Shown: in pieces, positions 10,979 through 23,045 of the stretch
Position numbering within the stretch: position 1 is the first letter of the stretch
Layout: every line of letters starts with the position of its first letter
NCBI GenBank assembly: GCA_023079485.1
Contig: CM041090.1
Span: 10,476,519-10,540,518, forward strand
Length of the DNA stretch: 64,000 nucleotides
Direction of reading: 5' to 3'
Origin: Archilochus colubris
Taxonomy: Eukaryota > Chordata > Aves > Apodiformes > Trochilidae
Program-made: the position numbers and the translations under genes
Notes under the pieces: generated by a model
What the model saw: the letters and a program-made list of their open reading frames with translations, nothing else
The model's database searches: none
What the model was told of the DNA's origin: nothing

Positions 10979-13095
10979 GTCTGTAGGCTTAGGATTAAAT
11001 TGCCTCCTCTACTGTCTTGTTTGTGATGTTTTGAGCCTTCATTAGGGAAGACTTCCTCAGTATTCATCTGTTCTCTCTTTACCCCTCTCTGCAGCATCCT
11101 GCTGTTGAAATTGTCCCCAGCAGAGTCTTGTCAAAGTTGGGTATTCTAGTGATTTTGTTTCTTTCCACCATCTCTCTCAGAAGCCAGCTCTAGCCATCTG
11201 AGGAGGAAGTAGTGAGACACAGTCAGTAGGAGGCTCAAAAATGCCAATTTTAATTAAAAACCTTGTTTGCAATGACATACCCTGGCTTTATATGGGGAAC
11301 AGATTTTTCCCACTGTGTGGATGTTGCAGATGTATAAATGCAACAAAATAGGTGTTGCTTTCTTTTGAACAGAAGCTGCTAACATTGCCACAAATTACAT
11401 GTTTTGAGCTTTGTATCCAGTTCAGTGACTTTTAAAACACATTCACTCATAATCATTGTGGACAACTTAAACAGCCCAGGAGAGCACTGAGATTCTTATT
11501 AGCAACTGACTGTTAAAATACCATGACATGTCTCTGGGAAACATAAATGTGTTTTATATTGTTCTTTTAAGAGAATAAGATGCTGATGCAGCATTTATAC
11601 TGTCAGCCTTTCTTCAAGAAGATATGAACCAAGCAGGTGGTTCCATCCTTTTCTCTTGAGTGTTCTGTTACAGTTTTCTCATTAAGCTGTATTTTCTTGC
11701 TCTGTTTTCATATGTGCTGTGTTGGCAATTAGAATATATAAAAGTAAGTGAAAGGCACATTTCTTTTTGCAGCTCCTAAAAACCAAGAAGAAAATAAATG
11801 TGGAAGATGTTTGGATTACTATAGATATATAAAGAGGACACAATACTGATTTTTTTTTTTTTTCTCCTAGCCTAGACATCATGTGCTGGAATGTGAAACG
11901 TAGTAGATCATTTTGTCTCATCAGTTTATCAGGAATAGTCTTAGATTTTGGACTTTGGCTTTGAATTGTGTAATCAGAAGGTGTTTATTTATTTATTTAT
12001 TTGTTGTTTTGGTGGTGGGTTTTTTGGGGGGGCGGGCTTGGGTTTTTTTAATGTGGCTAAGTATTTTTGCAAACCAGGTTTTTGTAATTGAAAGTATTTG
12101 CTTCTGCTTGCAACCCTGTTGGTTTGCATGATGATGAAAAATGTCGATATTAATATTACACTTCTGTGTCTTATTGGGTGGTCTAGGAGAAGTTTGTGCT
12201 CATTTTGCTGGTGTGAGGAGTAAAAACTGTAAGAGTTGAGCTGATGTGGTTAAGCAGTGGTACAGTAGATATTGTGGGTTGCTTTAAATCTAAGCTCAGT
12301 ATGTAGTTTTTACCCTTACATTCATGTTAGGAATAGCTAAATAGGAGGAGTATTGAGAGCAGAATGGAAACTAGAGCCTGCTTGGGAGAAGGGGTGGAAA
12401 AATTGCTCTGAGAGAGCCATCAGGATTATCCTGAATTTACAGCTGGCTCTGTGTGTTAGTGGAGGTGTAGCATCAGGAGTCTTCCATAGAAGCTGCTGTC
12501 TACCAATACAGACCAACCAGAATTACTATGAAGATAATATAGCTGCATGAATTATTACAAATACCCCATGAAATAAGTAGATATCTCCAGTTGCTTTACC
12601 ATTAAATGTCATTAAGTTCTGTCTTCTTCTTGTTGCTCTTCTGCTGCTATTGTCACTGCTGACTCTTGTTTCCTGGTACTCAGGAGCTGGAGGTCATGTC
12701 TGCTCCTGGTAATGAGCACAGAAGGGATGGAAAGCTCTCCTGAGCCTGTATCTTTCTAGCACAATCCATTATTTCACCAGATTGCATCATAGTGACTTCA
12801 TTTTTTTAGCTTGAACTAGAAAGGAGGGGAGGTAGAAGCACTGTGCTGTGTAAATATTGCAGTAAAATAAAGGTTTACCCTTCAGGGTCTGTCATGGTTC
12901 TGAATAGTGCTGCAGTGTGGACTGCTGCAAATAAAGGGACAGTTTTCCAAGTCCATCCTGTGTATAACTGAGGTGAACAGGTGACTGTGTGGGTAATGAG
13001 CAGTGTGGGACAACAGGTGCTGGTGTTGGTGTAGTGTGGCAGCCTGTCAGTACTCGAGAAAAGATTAACCAGGAAATCCCCGAAGTTAACCAAGA
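10979..13095. other. Non-coding DNA, nothing firmly recognised
   Basis: This is AT-rich sequence with a T15 run ending in CTCCTAG at about 11850-11870, which would be a strong acceptor, but no convincing exon follows it. A TTTA repeat and a T/G-rich patch with a G7 run lie at about 11982-12050. GC content rises toward 13 kb. Confidence 0.5.
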
Positions 13096-13155
13096 TACCT
13101 GTGTGTAACCTGAATCCCTTTGTTTTACCTGTGTGGAACCCGAATCCCTTTGTTT
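13096..13155. repeat. Tandem duplication, 30 bp x2
   Basis: A 30-base unit beginning TACCTGTGTG and ending CCCTTTGTTT is repeated immediately with two substitutions. A partial third start (TACCT) follows. It lies just before the CpG-rich block. Confidence 0.92.
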
Positions 13156-13269
13156 TACCTCCTGTCGAAGTGAAATTTTTTTATTTAAAGAAGTCGAGAG
13201 GAAATGAGTAAAAAGTACAGCTGGGGGAAGATGCTCTACGTGACAGTACGTGTCAGAAAGGCTTTTTAT

Positions 13270-13580
13270 GCCGTGGTTCAGCTGGGTTGGTGCCGGTTAT
13301 CGGTCGGTGCCGGTATCAGTGGTGCCGATATAGGTGGGTACCGGTAATGCCGGTGGTGGGTGCCGGTGCCGGTACTGGTAGTGCCGCCGGTGCCGGTATC
13401 GGTGGGTGCCGGTATCGGTGGTGCCGGTGCCCAGCCCGTCGTGAGGCGTTGTCCGCGGGGGGGCGCTGCAGGCCCGGAGATGGCGCCGGGCCCGGCCCGG
13501 TCCGGTCCCCTCATGGCTCCGTCTGAACACCCGCCTCACACGGGGCTTGCACACATCGCGGGGGAGCCGGGGAAAGTGTT
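13270..13580. promoter_or_regulatory. CpG island, possible promoter
   Basis: This is the most GC- and CpG-rich part of the host-looking sequence, in sharp contrast to the AT-rich flanks. Its first half is the GGTGCC minisatellite. Its second half has GCGGGGGGGCGC, GCCGGGCCCGGCCCGG and CACATCGCGGGGG blocks, as in Sp1-type promoter islands. No TATA box is evident. An ATG in fair Kozak context (GAGATGG, at 13480) opens a 65-codon frame to 13677 starting MAPGPARSGP; whether it is translated is unknown. Promoter function is inferred from CpG density alone, and the direction of any transcript is not clear. Confidence 0.5.
13287..13433. repeat. Degenerate CpG-rich minisatellite (GGTGCCGGTATC-type)
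   Basis: About seven to nine imperfect units of roughly 15-21 bp share the core GGTGCCGGTATCGGTGG. Units vary as GGTACCGGTAATGCC, GGTGCCGGTACTGGTAG and similar. Every frame gives a low-complexity Gly/Val/Pro/Arg or Thr/Gly/Tyr/His peptide, which explains the 78-105 codon open frames on both strands. The many intact CpGs suggest the array is unmethylated in the germ line, or young. Confidence 0.85.
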
Positions 13581-14354
13581 TAAACCCATTAACTTCTTCC
13601 CTATAAGCGACTTTCTGGCATTAGGAGCAAAGCTGCCCACACTTCCTGCCTCAGGCCGGCTGTTTATCCCCTGGTGATCCCTCACCTCTTGGCTTCGTGA
13701 TCCATCTGAGCACATTTTTATTTTTTCAAGCGCTTTCATCTTTCCTTTCTCTTCGAGCTTAATATCTTCTTTTTTTCCCCACCCCCCCCCCCCTCAGTTA
13801 AAGGACGATTGAAGGGCAGCAGTGGTGATCAGCATGGGGAGTGCTGCTCAGGATGCTGTGCTTGGCAGTGCACAGGGGGCTCTGAGAGGTGGGAATCTGC
13901 TTTAAGTGATAGGAACAACTTTCCTCTTAGCAAGGATTCAGCACTGATGGTTTGTGTTCCCACATGTTTGAGCATTTCAGGGGGATTTTATGGGATCCCA
14001 GATGTTTGCTGTTAACTGGCAGTCTGATTGTAGTGACAGGTTGAGTTCCCCAAGTACAGCAACACCTTGCCATATCTACTGCTGCTTTATCCACTGTTTC
14101 AGAGTTCTTGTTGCTGAGAGTTTAGAACAGTGCACTGTTAATTGTGATAATTGCCTCACCTTTCTGTGTTTTTCTGTTAAATTACCCAAGGAAAGCTATG
14201 GCTATGAAATATGATGGTGTTTAAATCTTCTGTAACATGATTAGTTATGAAACAGCAGCATCTCCTTTGTTTGACAGCTTGGATCTTGATCTCTTCTATT
14301 TGATGAATCAGTGACCCTGCCCTTATTCCTGCTTTTCCATCCTGTTGCCAGTAG
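13581..14354. other. Sequence downstream of the CpG island
   Basis: GC content falls back quickly. A C-rich run (CCCACC followed by 13 C) lies at about 13778-13795 and ends in CTCAG, resembling an acceptor. No exon could be supported after it. Confidence 0.4.
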
Positions 14355-14855
14355 ATTGAGGGAGCTGATCCCTCCCCAGCACTGGTGAGGCCACCACGCC
14401 TGGGTGTGTAATTCTGGGCTCCACAGTATGAGACATGGACATACTGGAAAGAGTTTTTTGGCTACAAAGACAACTAAAGGGTCAGAGCATCTCTTCTATG
14501 AAGAAGGGCTGAAAGAGCTGGAACTTTTCAACCTAGAGAAGAATCAAAGGGGGACTTTTCAGCATATACAGATACCTGAAGGGAGGGTGTAAAGAGGGTG
14601 GAACCTTCTTTACTTTTCAGTCATGCCCAGTGAAAGGAGAGGTGACAGTGGATGCAGACTGAAACACAACTGGACATAAGGAAACACTTTTTCACTGTGA
14701 GTTTGACCAGGCACTGACATGGGCTGCTCAGAGAGGTTGTGGAATCTCCCACCTTGGACATATTAAGAAGCTGTCTGGATGTGACCCTGCTTGAGCAGGG
14801 GAGTAGGACCAGGTGATCTCCAGAGATCCCTCCCAACTTCAACCATTCTGTGATG
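14355..14855 (+). mobile_element. CR1 LINE 3' part, older subfamily
   Basis: This is a diverged CR1 copy of a different subfamily from the young ones. It keeps the GCACTGGTGAGGCCAC start, GAAAGAGCTGGAACTTTTCA, ACATAAGGAAACACTTTTTC and CTGCTTGAGCAGGGGAGTAG landmarks. It ends in TCAACCATTCTGTGAT. Many substitutions and small indels destroy the reading frame. It lies between the CpG island and the GC-rich CCAAT block. Confidence 0.88.
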
Positions 14856-14979
14856 CTCTACCTCTTCTACCTCTGTGAGTTTAAAAATCTCTTTTTATGA
14901 AGTTCCTGCACACATCCCCCACCAATAACACTGATTCCTGTAGAGAAACAAGATAAACCAGGTGCCTCGAGTTGCCAAA
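14856..14979. other. Short non-coding spacer
   Basis: Nothing recognisable was seen between the CR1 tail and the GC-rich CCAAT block. Confidence 0.5.
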
Positions 14980-15127
14980 GAGTGGGTGTGAATCCACCTG
15001 TGCCTGGTTAGGGCAGGCCCCCTATTACCAGGGGGCCAATAAGGTGGGACACACACCCCCAAGGAGGGAGCTCACTCTGGTGTGAGGTGATGGAGAGGCC
15101 AGCAGCTTGTCGAGCCCCAGGAGCAAG
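14980..15127 (+). promoter_or_regulatory. GC-rich block with CCAAT box, hairpin and possible first exon
   Basis: This compact GC-rich segment contains a perfect 8-bp hairpin, GGCCCCCT (15016-15023) and AGGGGGCC (15030-15037), around a 6-base loop. The hairpin overlaps GGCCAATAAGG, a CCAAT-type motif. About 50 bases downstream an ATG at 15090 in a fair Kozak context opens a frame (MERPAACRAPGA) that runs into AGCAAG followed by GTAAGG, a strong splice donor at 15127. Promoter, CCAAT box, ATG and donor in this order suggest an alternative first exon. The alternative is a piece of an unrecognised LTR. Confidence 0.3.
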
Positions 15128-15953
15128 GTAAGGCTCTTCCTGCTACAGATTCCTATGGAAAAAGTAGCTTTATCAGTCTAACTCATCAATGTTACACATT
15201 TTGGGAATGCATTCTTGGTAGATACTGGGGTAAGATTGCAGCTTTGGCCCTACATTGCTAGCTAGTACTTGCTATACTAATGCTTAGTGCAAGGTGGTAC
15301 AGTCTGATTGAAATTAGTATCATTAATTAACAGCAGTAGCTCCTTTTGGGAATTTACAAACCAGTTCTTTTTTCCCTGGTCTTCAAATACTAAGCATTAA
15401 AATTTTATCAGCCAACATACTATGACCACTGTGCAATGAGCACGAGTCTTTTGTCTGAACCATCTGCTATCTCTTCTGCAGTTTTCAGACCTAGCAGAGG
15501 GACACCTTCTTTGTTGCAGACAGATTGGGCCTTGTAGAGTAAAGCTTTATTAAAAGCAATGGGTTTTAGCAGCTTGGCAGTATATAAAAAATCTTAGAAA
15601 ATTTAGTTTCCAAATAACTGTGGTGTTCTTAATTCAAAGTGTTTTACACTTGCTGTGGGTGAAAAGCACACACTGATAGTTATTGTAAATCAGATGATTT
15701 GCACCAATTTAGAACATAGTATCCTGTGTGAGCCTTCTAATCTGTCTCCATGGAGCTCCATAGAGCCTTTTCTACTGGTTTATATCTTGTTCAAGATAAA
15801 AGTATACTGCATATTTCTGTGGGAAGCTTTAAGACCCCATATCAACAGTCTGGGATTCTCTGATCCAAAATATCTGGGAGTTTGTGTGGATTCAGGTTTG
15901 TCTTTGGATAAAATTATTTTACCAAGATTATTACCTGTACAGATGTAGCTTTG

Positions 15954-15974
15954 AAAAAAAAAAAAAAAAAAAAA
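15954..15974. repeat. Poly(A) run, 21 bases
   Basis: A pure A21 run follows a 97-codon open frame that ends at 15948. No AATAAA signal precedes it and no parent gene is recognised, so I treat it as simple sequence and not the tail of a retrocopy. Confidence 0.9.
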
Positions 15975-16690
15975 CTATGTTTGAGCTTCAACTGAGGTAC
16001 TTCCTTGCATTTGAAATTTCTGAAATTAATTAGACTTTTAACTTCACACTGGGGTAATGTTGGAGTATTCTCTTGCAAGAACATGGCAGGTTCTTGAAGC
16101 TAGCAAATGCCAGATGAACCTGGCTGTTTGAACATCTCATCTGAAAGGAGTTCAAGTCCATGATATAGGTGTCTAACTTTGAAAAAGGACATTCTTATAA
16201 ACAGATCCAGTTTTCATCTGGATACTTTTCCAGTTAGTTTGCTTAAAAAATTCTTTACTGAAAACAGTCTCCGTCAGAGACAGAACTTTAGTGTTGGGCC
16301 AAATGTTTGCTGCAGTAAATGCCATACCAAGATTTAAATGTTGCAAACTTGAGCTGCAGCATGGTTTGTATTCCCCTGTTGCAAGTAATGTTTAATATGT
16401 TGATTTCCTTACTCCCCATAAAAAAAAAATTGTGCAGGTAATAGCAACTCTGTTTCCTTTCAGTGTGAAGTTCTTCTCTGAAAACTATTGTTATTTCTGG
16501 TATAAAGTAACTCAAATGCCCAGACTAATATCTTCAAGTTTTGAGAAGCTGGCAGTGCAAAACTGGGTTATTTGCTAAGCCCTCCTCTGCTTTCCCAGGT
16601 CACATCACTCTCTTTAATGTGCCACCTTGTGAGGTCCAACATCCTCACAAATCCTGCTCCAGAGGAGCTCTTTAAGTGATCTGGTTTTTT

Positions 16691-16728
16691 GTTTGCATTT
16701 CTTTTGTTTGTTTGCATTTCTTTTGTCC
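16691..16728. repeat. Tandem duplication, 19 bp x2
   Basis: The 19-base unit GTTTGCATTTCTTTTGTTT is followed by a copy differing only at its last two bases. Each unit carries the near-octamer TTTGCAT. Confidence 0.88.
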
Positions 16729-19700
16729 AGTTGTCAGCTGGGAATGTTCTCAGCCTGGATTCACCTCTACAGTTCTGTGGTCTTCATAACTAAAGAAAAA
16801 GACTGGGAACTGGTACACCTATAATCTGTTTCTAGCTCTACTATTGACTCCCTCTGTGGCACTAGAGATAAGACTAACCATAGTATTCTTAGTATATAAA
16901 AGGGAAATTACTATTGTTATTAATAAATAAGATGCTATAAAAGCAAACTAACTTATTCAGCTTTTAGAGGTAGAAGATGCTTGAAAATTGAAATAGAAAA
17001 TGTGATTCTAATATAGAAATAATACAAGACTTTGCCGTATGCATAACTCGCCAGGCTTTTTTTTTTTTCCTTTTTCTTTTTTTCTTTCTGTCCTCAAAGG
17101 GGTAATTTGACTTGTCAGAGAACTTCATATAGAAAGACAAGTTTCTTAAAAAGCAGAGAAAAATTAGAAATGAGAGTGTCTGTCCTTTAGAGCTGGGATT
17201 TCCTGTACCTGGTGTGTTCTCTTAACTGTAAAAGCATTTCCTGAGCTGCTTCTGTAAATGGCCCGAGGCTGAAGAGCAACGTTTCAGTATTGTCTGTCTC
17301 TTTATAAGGCACAGATTCTGTGCAGCCATCCTTTTCTGTTGGCCCAAACACTTCTTTTTTCTGCAAGAAGGAATGACCTGGAGCATCAGCTCAATCTTCT
17401 GCATAAATCTACCTTAGTATTTCTGGTAGAATTCTAAAACATTCACATCTGTCTGAGTTCTAGTACTGTTTCTGTTTATTTAAATTATCGAGTGGCTGCC
17501 TCATGCTTTATTTAATTTTGTTATCAGGGGGAAATCACCAAACTGAAATGGGAGTAATATTCAACCAGTGTCTGTGTGTGTACCCTTTCTTCCTTTTTTC
17601 ACACCTCCTCCCCCAACTTCTCTGTGTTACTGCAGCCATATGCCTGCTACTGACAACAACCATGTTCCACTCAGCAGCTGTGTTACGTGGTCTCCTAGAA
17701 ACAGCCTGAAAGCTGTTTAAATTGTTTTTTATTCCACTTCTTCCTCTGCCCTGTTCTTTCATCTTCACTATTTTCATATGATATAATGAGGTGTTACTTT
17801 GACAGCTCAGCATCCCTTTTCTCTAGCCTGCTTCATGCCCTGCAAATCATTCTGTCACTGAGTCTTGTATGTGCACACAACATATGCTCTTAATGGCAGC
17901 ATTAATAGCCTCCAAGTGCCTGGCAGATTCCAGAAGAAAGGTTCTTATAACTTAAGTGTGGGAAACCTCTTATCAGTGGATCTTGTTAATAAAATAACAT
18001 TGTGAAGTGAGTCAGTAACCATCTGGTTTTCCTTGAGGGTATTTGCACAGAAAATGGGGCAACAATAGTTATACCATTTGCCTTGGAACAGTAAGAATAA
18101 GGGATGTGCATCATCCAAATATAAAGATATTTCAGGGTGAAGGGCTAGTGGGAAGCCTCTGTCAGAAGCTGCATCTTTATCAATTGCTAGTGAGTGTGTT
18201 TGATTCTAGCAATAGAGTTTTGAACTGCAGGAGTGACAGAAAATCTGTTTCATCAGGAAAAGCAATGTACCTTATTATCTGGCTGAACCAGCAGACATTT
18301 TTCACTGTTGTGTACTAATTAGAGACACAAAATTAAGAATGCAGGAGTATATCCTTTCACAATGTATTTTTCATTTTTGAGGGGCAAAGATACTAATGTA
18401 GACATTCAGCCAATTATTTTTCAGGAAGTCTTTTGGACTTGTAGTCCTGTTCTAGTACTGAGTTGATCCAGATGACTGGTTTTACCACTGTAGTGGTGAA
18501 AAAGGAAGTGATTCTTCTTTGTTTCTAATGGACTGAAAAAAGAGGCAGGCAAGTCTCACTTATAGCTAGTCTGACATATAAAATAAAAATGAGAAATGCA
18601 GTAATTCCAGGTCAGGAGTGAAACTGGATCTGTCTGTAAGTGTGTTAACAATGATGATGCCATGAACTGCTAAACTATCAGAGCATTATAGCAGGCCATT
18701 AAATCATAAGGTCGGTACATGAGGCTGTTAATTCTGCCTCAGAACTGAGTGAAACACCCAGTTAACATTTCATAAACATCTGTAGTCTTGACCTGGATGC
18801 CTGACTTGATTTCAGCTTTTCATGAACAATTTGAGCCACTACTTTGATTACCAGTATGATTGCACCAATCTGGCCTCTCGTGGACTGATCATTTTGGATC
18901 ACTAAAACAGTCCTAACCTAAAGAGTAGGTTTCTTTTCAGAGCAGTTTATGAACTTAATAATGAGCTGTAAAAGTGAGGGATTTTGTGGTAATCTTGCCC
19001 CCTGGGATAGTAGTCTAGAAAAAGAAAATTTTCATCTACCTTGAAATTGTGTAGAAGTCTAGACTAACTTTTATAGAAAAAAGCCTTGTTCTAGTATGTG
19101 TATTTGGAATTCTTTCTTTTATTTTGTTTTCTGATCACAGTGAATATCACTGCATGTTCCTTATTAATGTGGAGGATTCTCAAGCTATTGTAATACTTCT
19201 TTGACATACTATAGGAGATCTGTCCTCTTTCTATCTGGCTGACACTTGCCCAGTCAGAAAGAGCTTAGCTAAGGCTACATTTTATGTTTACTCCTCTCTT
19301 CTTTCTTTTGCCCTCTCTGTACCACTGACATACTACTGTGTTCAGTTTTTGCCAAAGGCATTTAAGATTCAGTAAAATATATATAATGGAAAAGTTTTAT
19401 CTGGCTATATATTTTTGGGTCTTGTATTGTGAAAAATCAGGATATTTTTTTTCTGATCATACCCAAAAGGAAATACTATATTCTTCTTATAAAATACTAA
19501 ATTCGGTTTGCAAGTAATGCTAAAAATTTGACCAGGATATTTCTGTGAATTCTGAGAGGGATTGTTAAAAGAATGTTTTGGAATCTTCTTACAGTAGAAA
19601 AAAGAGATCTGTAGTATTGAACTGTAAAACATTTTGTGTCTAGCACATGAGACTTGGTCTTTGAAATAAATGAGGTGTTCAAAAGATGAGCAGTTGACAT

Positions 19701-21449
19701 TTAGCTGTATGAGCCATTCACCAAAACACCTGTTCATCCCTTTAAGATTCTAAGAAAGAATCTAGTAATATGGTTAACTTCTGCTTTTTTTGCCTTTCTG
19801 GAACTTATATTTTATTGTAAAAGTATAATTAAAATAATAAAGGTTCTGCCCTATGCAGATGTTCAAAGTCCAAAACTAGTTTCTTTCCTTCCCCTCCTCC
19901 TCTCCAGACTTCTCCAGAGATTTGTGGGTGGTGGGGGGGTGTTCTAGATTTTATTTTTTATTAGTTTGCTTTCCTTTAGAAAGCTCCTGTATCTCTTGAA
20001 TGCAAAACTGAAATAATTCTAGCTAGTTATTTGAAGTCATCCTCTTTGGTAAAGCCAGTCACTTGGATTCATTCAGTACTAGGAAGTATGATTGTATAGA
20101 GTGCCCAGTACCTCTCACTCATCCCTCCAAAAGCCAAAGAACAAAATCCTAAGATTTAATACAGTGTTACTACAATATGTCAAAGTTAGGGCTCACTCTG
20201 GGAAATGCAAATTGAGGCTACAAGTTTGGTTTAGTGTTTTTACAGCTTGTGAATGTTATTGTTACTGTTATTGCAGTATTTTGTTCCTAACATCTTGAGG
20301 GCTATTTTTTGCCAAAAATATTTGATTTATTTACCCAGGCAAATGGGTTAAGTGCTTCCAGTTTGTGGATCTTGTACCTTTATGTTGAAAAAGAGAAAAA
20401 CACATTTAGCAAGTCTGAACACTGTCTAAAATTCTGCTTTACATAATGCAAAGAAACCTGTTTCCTCTGAGATCTGCAGACACTTAAAGATTGTGATTAG
20501 CTGAACATGATAGCAATAAAGTGCAGTTTGGTCATTTGTTTGAGCTTAATGTATGGCCACACAGGTACTGAATGGGATGTCCCTACATCAGCCCCGGCTG
20601 CATGTTACCAGTTTTCCCTCACTGCATGGCTCTTGTGTGTTTGGCTCCTAACACAAAAGCAGCAGAGCACCCAAAGAGAAAGTGGAGACATAACCAGGGT
20701 GAGGTAACATCAACATCATCCCCATGAACCACAGACTGAAGGGCTGTGCTGCTGAGTAGAGCCTGTAGGATGTGAGCTCGTGTGGAAACTAAGGACAGGT
20801 GTTGGGTCTGGTGTGTGCTGTGGGACTCTCCTGGCTTCCTCTTGAATTTTAGGAAGGAAGAAAGGGGCACAGCTTGAGGTGTCATTAAAAACCTCTGTGG
20901 TAGTGTACAGAAGGTCATCTTTTGATGCCTGTGTTTCTAGCAACTTCAGTGTAACACAATAATTAAGAGAGTGAGGAAAGCAGAGGGATCTTGGCTTTCA
21001 AACTTTTCCTTCTGGCTCTGATCCAAGTACCATTAATATGACATGAGACGTTTTGTTGGTATTTGATTAACTGGGAGGCTTGTTCTTGTTTTGTGTGACA
21101 CATTGTAAGTTAACCACCCGGCATGCTGACATGTGCGATTAAAAACAAACACTTAAAACTAAATTGAGAAGCTGACTGCCAAGTGCTTAGCAGGGAGGGG
21201 CCTGAGCAGCCTTCCCTCAGGGGCTTGGCTGGGATAGACCATACCAACTTTTCCATTCATCAGGCCTTAGCAACTTGTGAGTTCATTCTTCTGTTCACTT
21301 CTATTTATTTTTTAAAATTTTTCTTCAGCTGTTTTGTGGCACTGCAATGCTCCTGATAAAATTTGGGAATGGCAAATGTGAAATCAGAGTTGCACTGTTG
21401 AAGCAAGCTGCTCTGCAGTGGTCACTGTGATGTGAGCTGCTGCTCTTAA

Positions 21450-21679
21450 ATTGTGCCGAGGGAAGTTCAGATTGGATATTAGAATTTTTTCACGGAAGGG
21501 GTGATCAGACATTGGAACGGGCTGCCTGGGGAGGTGGTGGACTCCTCGTCCCTGGAGACATTTAAAAAGCGACTCGATATGGCACTCAGTGCCATGGTCT
21601 AGTGACTGTGGCGGTAGTTGATCAAGGGTTGGACTCGATCTCTGAGGTCCCTTCCAACCCAGCCTATTCTATGATTCTT
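21450..21679 (+). mobile_element. CR1 LINE 3' fragment, intermediate age
   Basis: This CR1 3' end of about 230 bp has a TTGTGCCGAGGGAAGTTCAG start, GTGATCAGACATTGGAACGG and GGCACTCAGTGCCATGG landmarks, and an ATTCTATGATTCT tail. It differs clearly from the young copies 500 bp downstream, so it belongs to another subfamily or is older. Confidence 0.9.
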
Positions 21680-22137
21680 CTCTGGTCACCAGCAGCTTTG
21701 TGCTGCTGTGCTCCTGTCCTCTAGAGCAATAGCACTCACCAGCTGCAGGGTTTTGCCATTCTCCTGCCATGGCCAGAGCTGTGGGCAGCTTGGCCCAGGC
21801 TTTCTGCCATTGGCCCAGTGGTGACAGGCACCATTAGAGCAACAGAGCAGCCTTACTTAGCTTATTAAGTTTATACAAGCTTATATTGGCTGCTTCCATG
21901 AGTTTAAATTCCAGGGCATCAAGAGTGTGTCTGGACTTATTTTATAATTAACTGATTTTTTATTTATTTTTTTCTTTAAAGCAACCAAAACAAACTTGAA
22001 AAATCAAAAAATGCTTTTGTCTTTGGTTCCCTTCTTCATTCTCTTTACAGTAAAGTTTTTAACCTCCTCTCAATTGTCAGGGACCTTGATGTGTAAACCA
22101 TTCCACATTTCCAAGTCAGCAGCTGGATGTCTTTAAA
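21680..22137. other. Non-coding spacer
   Basis: Nothing recognised lies between two CR1 fragments. Confidence 0.5.
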
Positions 22138-22531
22138 GAAGAGGCTGAGGGAGCTGGGCGTGTTCAGCCTGAAGAAGAGGAGGCTCAGGGGAGACCTCAT
22201 CACTCTCTACAACTCCCTGAAAGGAGGTTGGAGCCAGGGGGGGGTTGGGCTCTTTTCCCAGGCAACTCTCAGCAAGACAAGAGGGCACAAAAGGTCTCAA
22301 GTTGTGCCAGGGGAGGTTTAGGTTGGAGATGAGAAAGAATTTCTTTCTGGAGAGGGTGCTCAGCCATTGGAATGGGCTGCCCAGGGAAGTAGTGGATTCT
22401 CCGTGTCTGGAGATATTTCAAAAGAGACTGGATGTGGCACTCAGTGCCATGGGCTGGGAACCGCAGTGGGAGTGGATCAAGGGCTGGACTTGATGATCTC
22501 TGAGGTCCCTTCCAACCCAGACGATTCTATG
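22138..22531 (+). mobile_element. CR1 LINE 3' part, young subfamily (plus arm of an inverted pair)
   Basis: This copy is nearly identical to those at 2497 and 51115 onward. It starts abruptly at GAGGCTGAGGGAGCTGGG and ends in a very short tail (GATTCTATGA). A small insertion (ACAAAA) interrupts GAGGGCA...GGTCTCAAG. It faces an opposite-strand copy that begins about 515 bp downstream. Confidence 0.94.
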
Positions 22532-23045
22532 AAGCATTACCCAGACAAGGAGCTGGGTTTATGGGTACTAAATATCCAAAGGACCAAAAACCAGCGCACA
22601 CAGTAGCCATTGCTGAAGTCTTGATAACTCTCAGCTTTATTTTCAGACCTGAAATGTGCTTCACAGCGTAACAAGAAACCTTCTGCGGATTCAGTGGGCA
22701 CTTTCAATTCCACTTAAAGCCTGGTGTGCCCTCTGACCGCTTCCAGATAGATGTGCAGTGTTTCTGAAAACACTGTTTGGAAATTCAGATCTACATCATG
22801 TGGCATAGCTTGGAGTTGGATGGCCTCAGAAGCTCTTTCTGGAGGGAAGAACCATCAGAAGTTCACTTCTCTCCATCAGGAGAGGTGCATGGGGAAGGTG
22901 GGTGCTCCTCATCCCCTCCGTGGGGTGTGCAGTGGTTGCTCCAATGCAGAGCTGCTGTGGTAGGGCTGTACTTGTTTTGTCAGCTCTGCAATTGGAATGC
23001 TTTTGTTGTAGTTTGCCTGCTGGTTTATTCCTGAAGCAGAGTATC
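22532..23045. other. Spacer between inverted CR1 copies
   Basis: This is unique sequence with no recognised gene. In a transcript it would be the loop of the CR1 inverted pair. Confidence 0.5.

Larger units (their letters stand above)
15128..21449. other. Long non-coding stretch, no gene recognised
   Basis: This is AT-rich intron-like sequence. It includes an A21 run (15954-15974), a 19-bp tandem duplication (16691-16728), a T-rich patch at about 17055-17090 and a G-rich patch at about 19923-19938. Open frames up to 110 codons occur but show no domain or splice context I can support. Confidence 0.5.

Noticed and set aside
15655..15974. 97-codon frame followed by A21, considered as a processed retrocopy
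   Set aside because: No AATAAA, no recognisable parent protein, and CR1-driven genomes seldom make poly(A) retrocopies.
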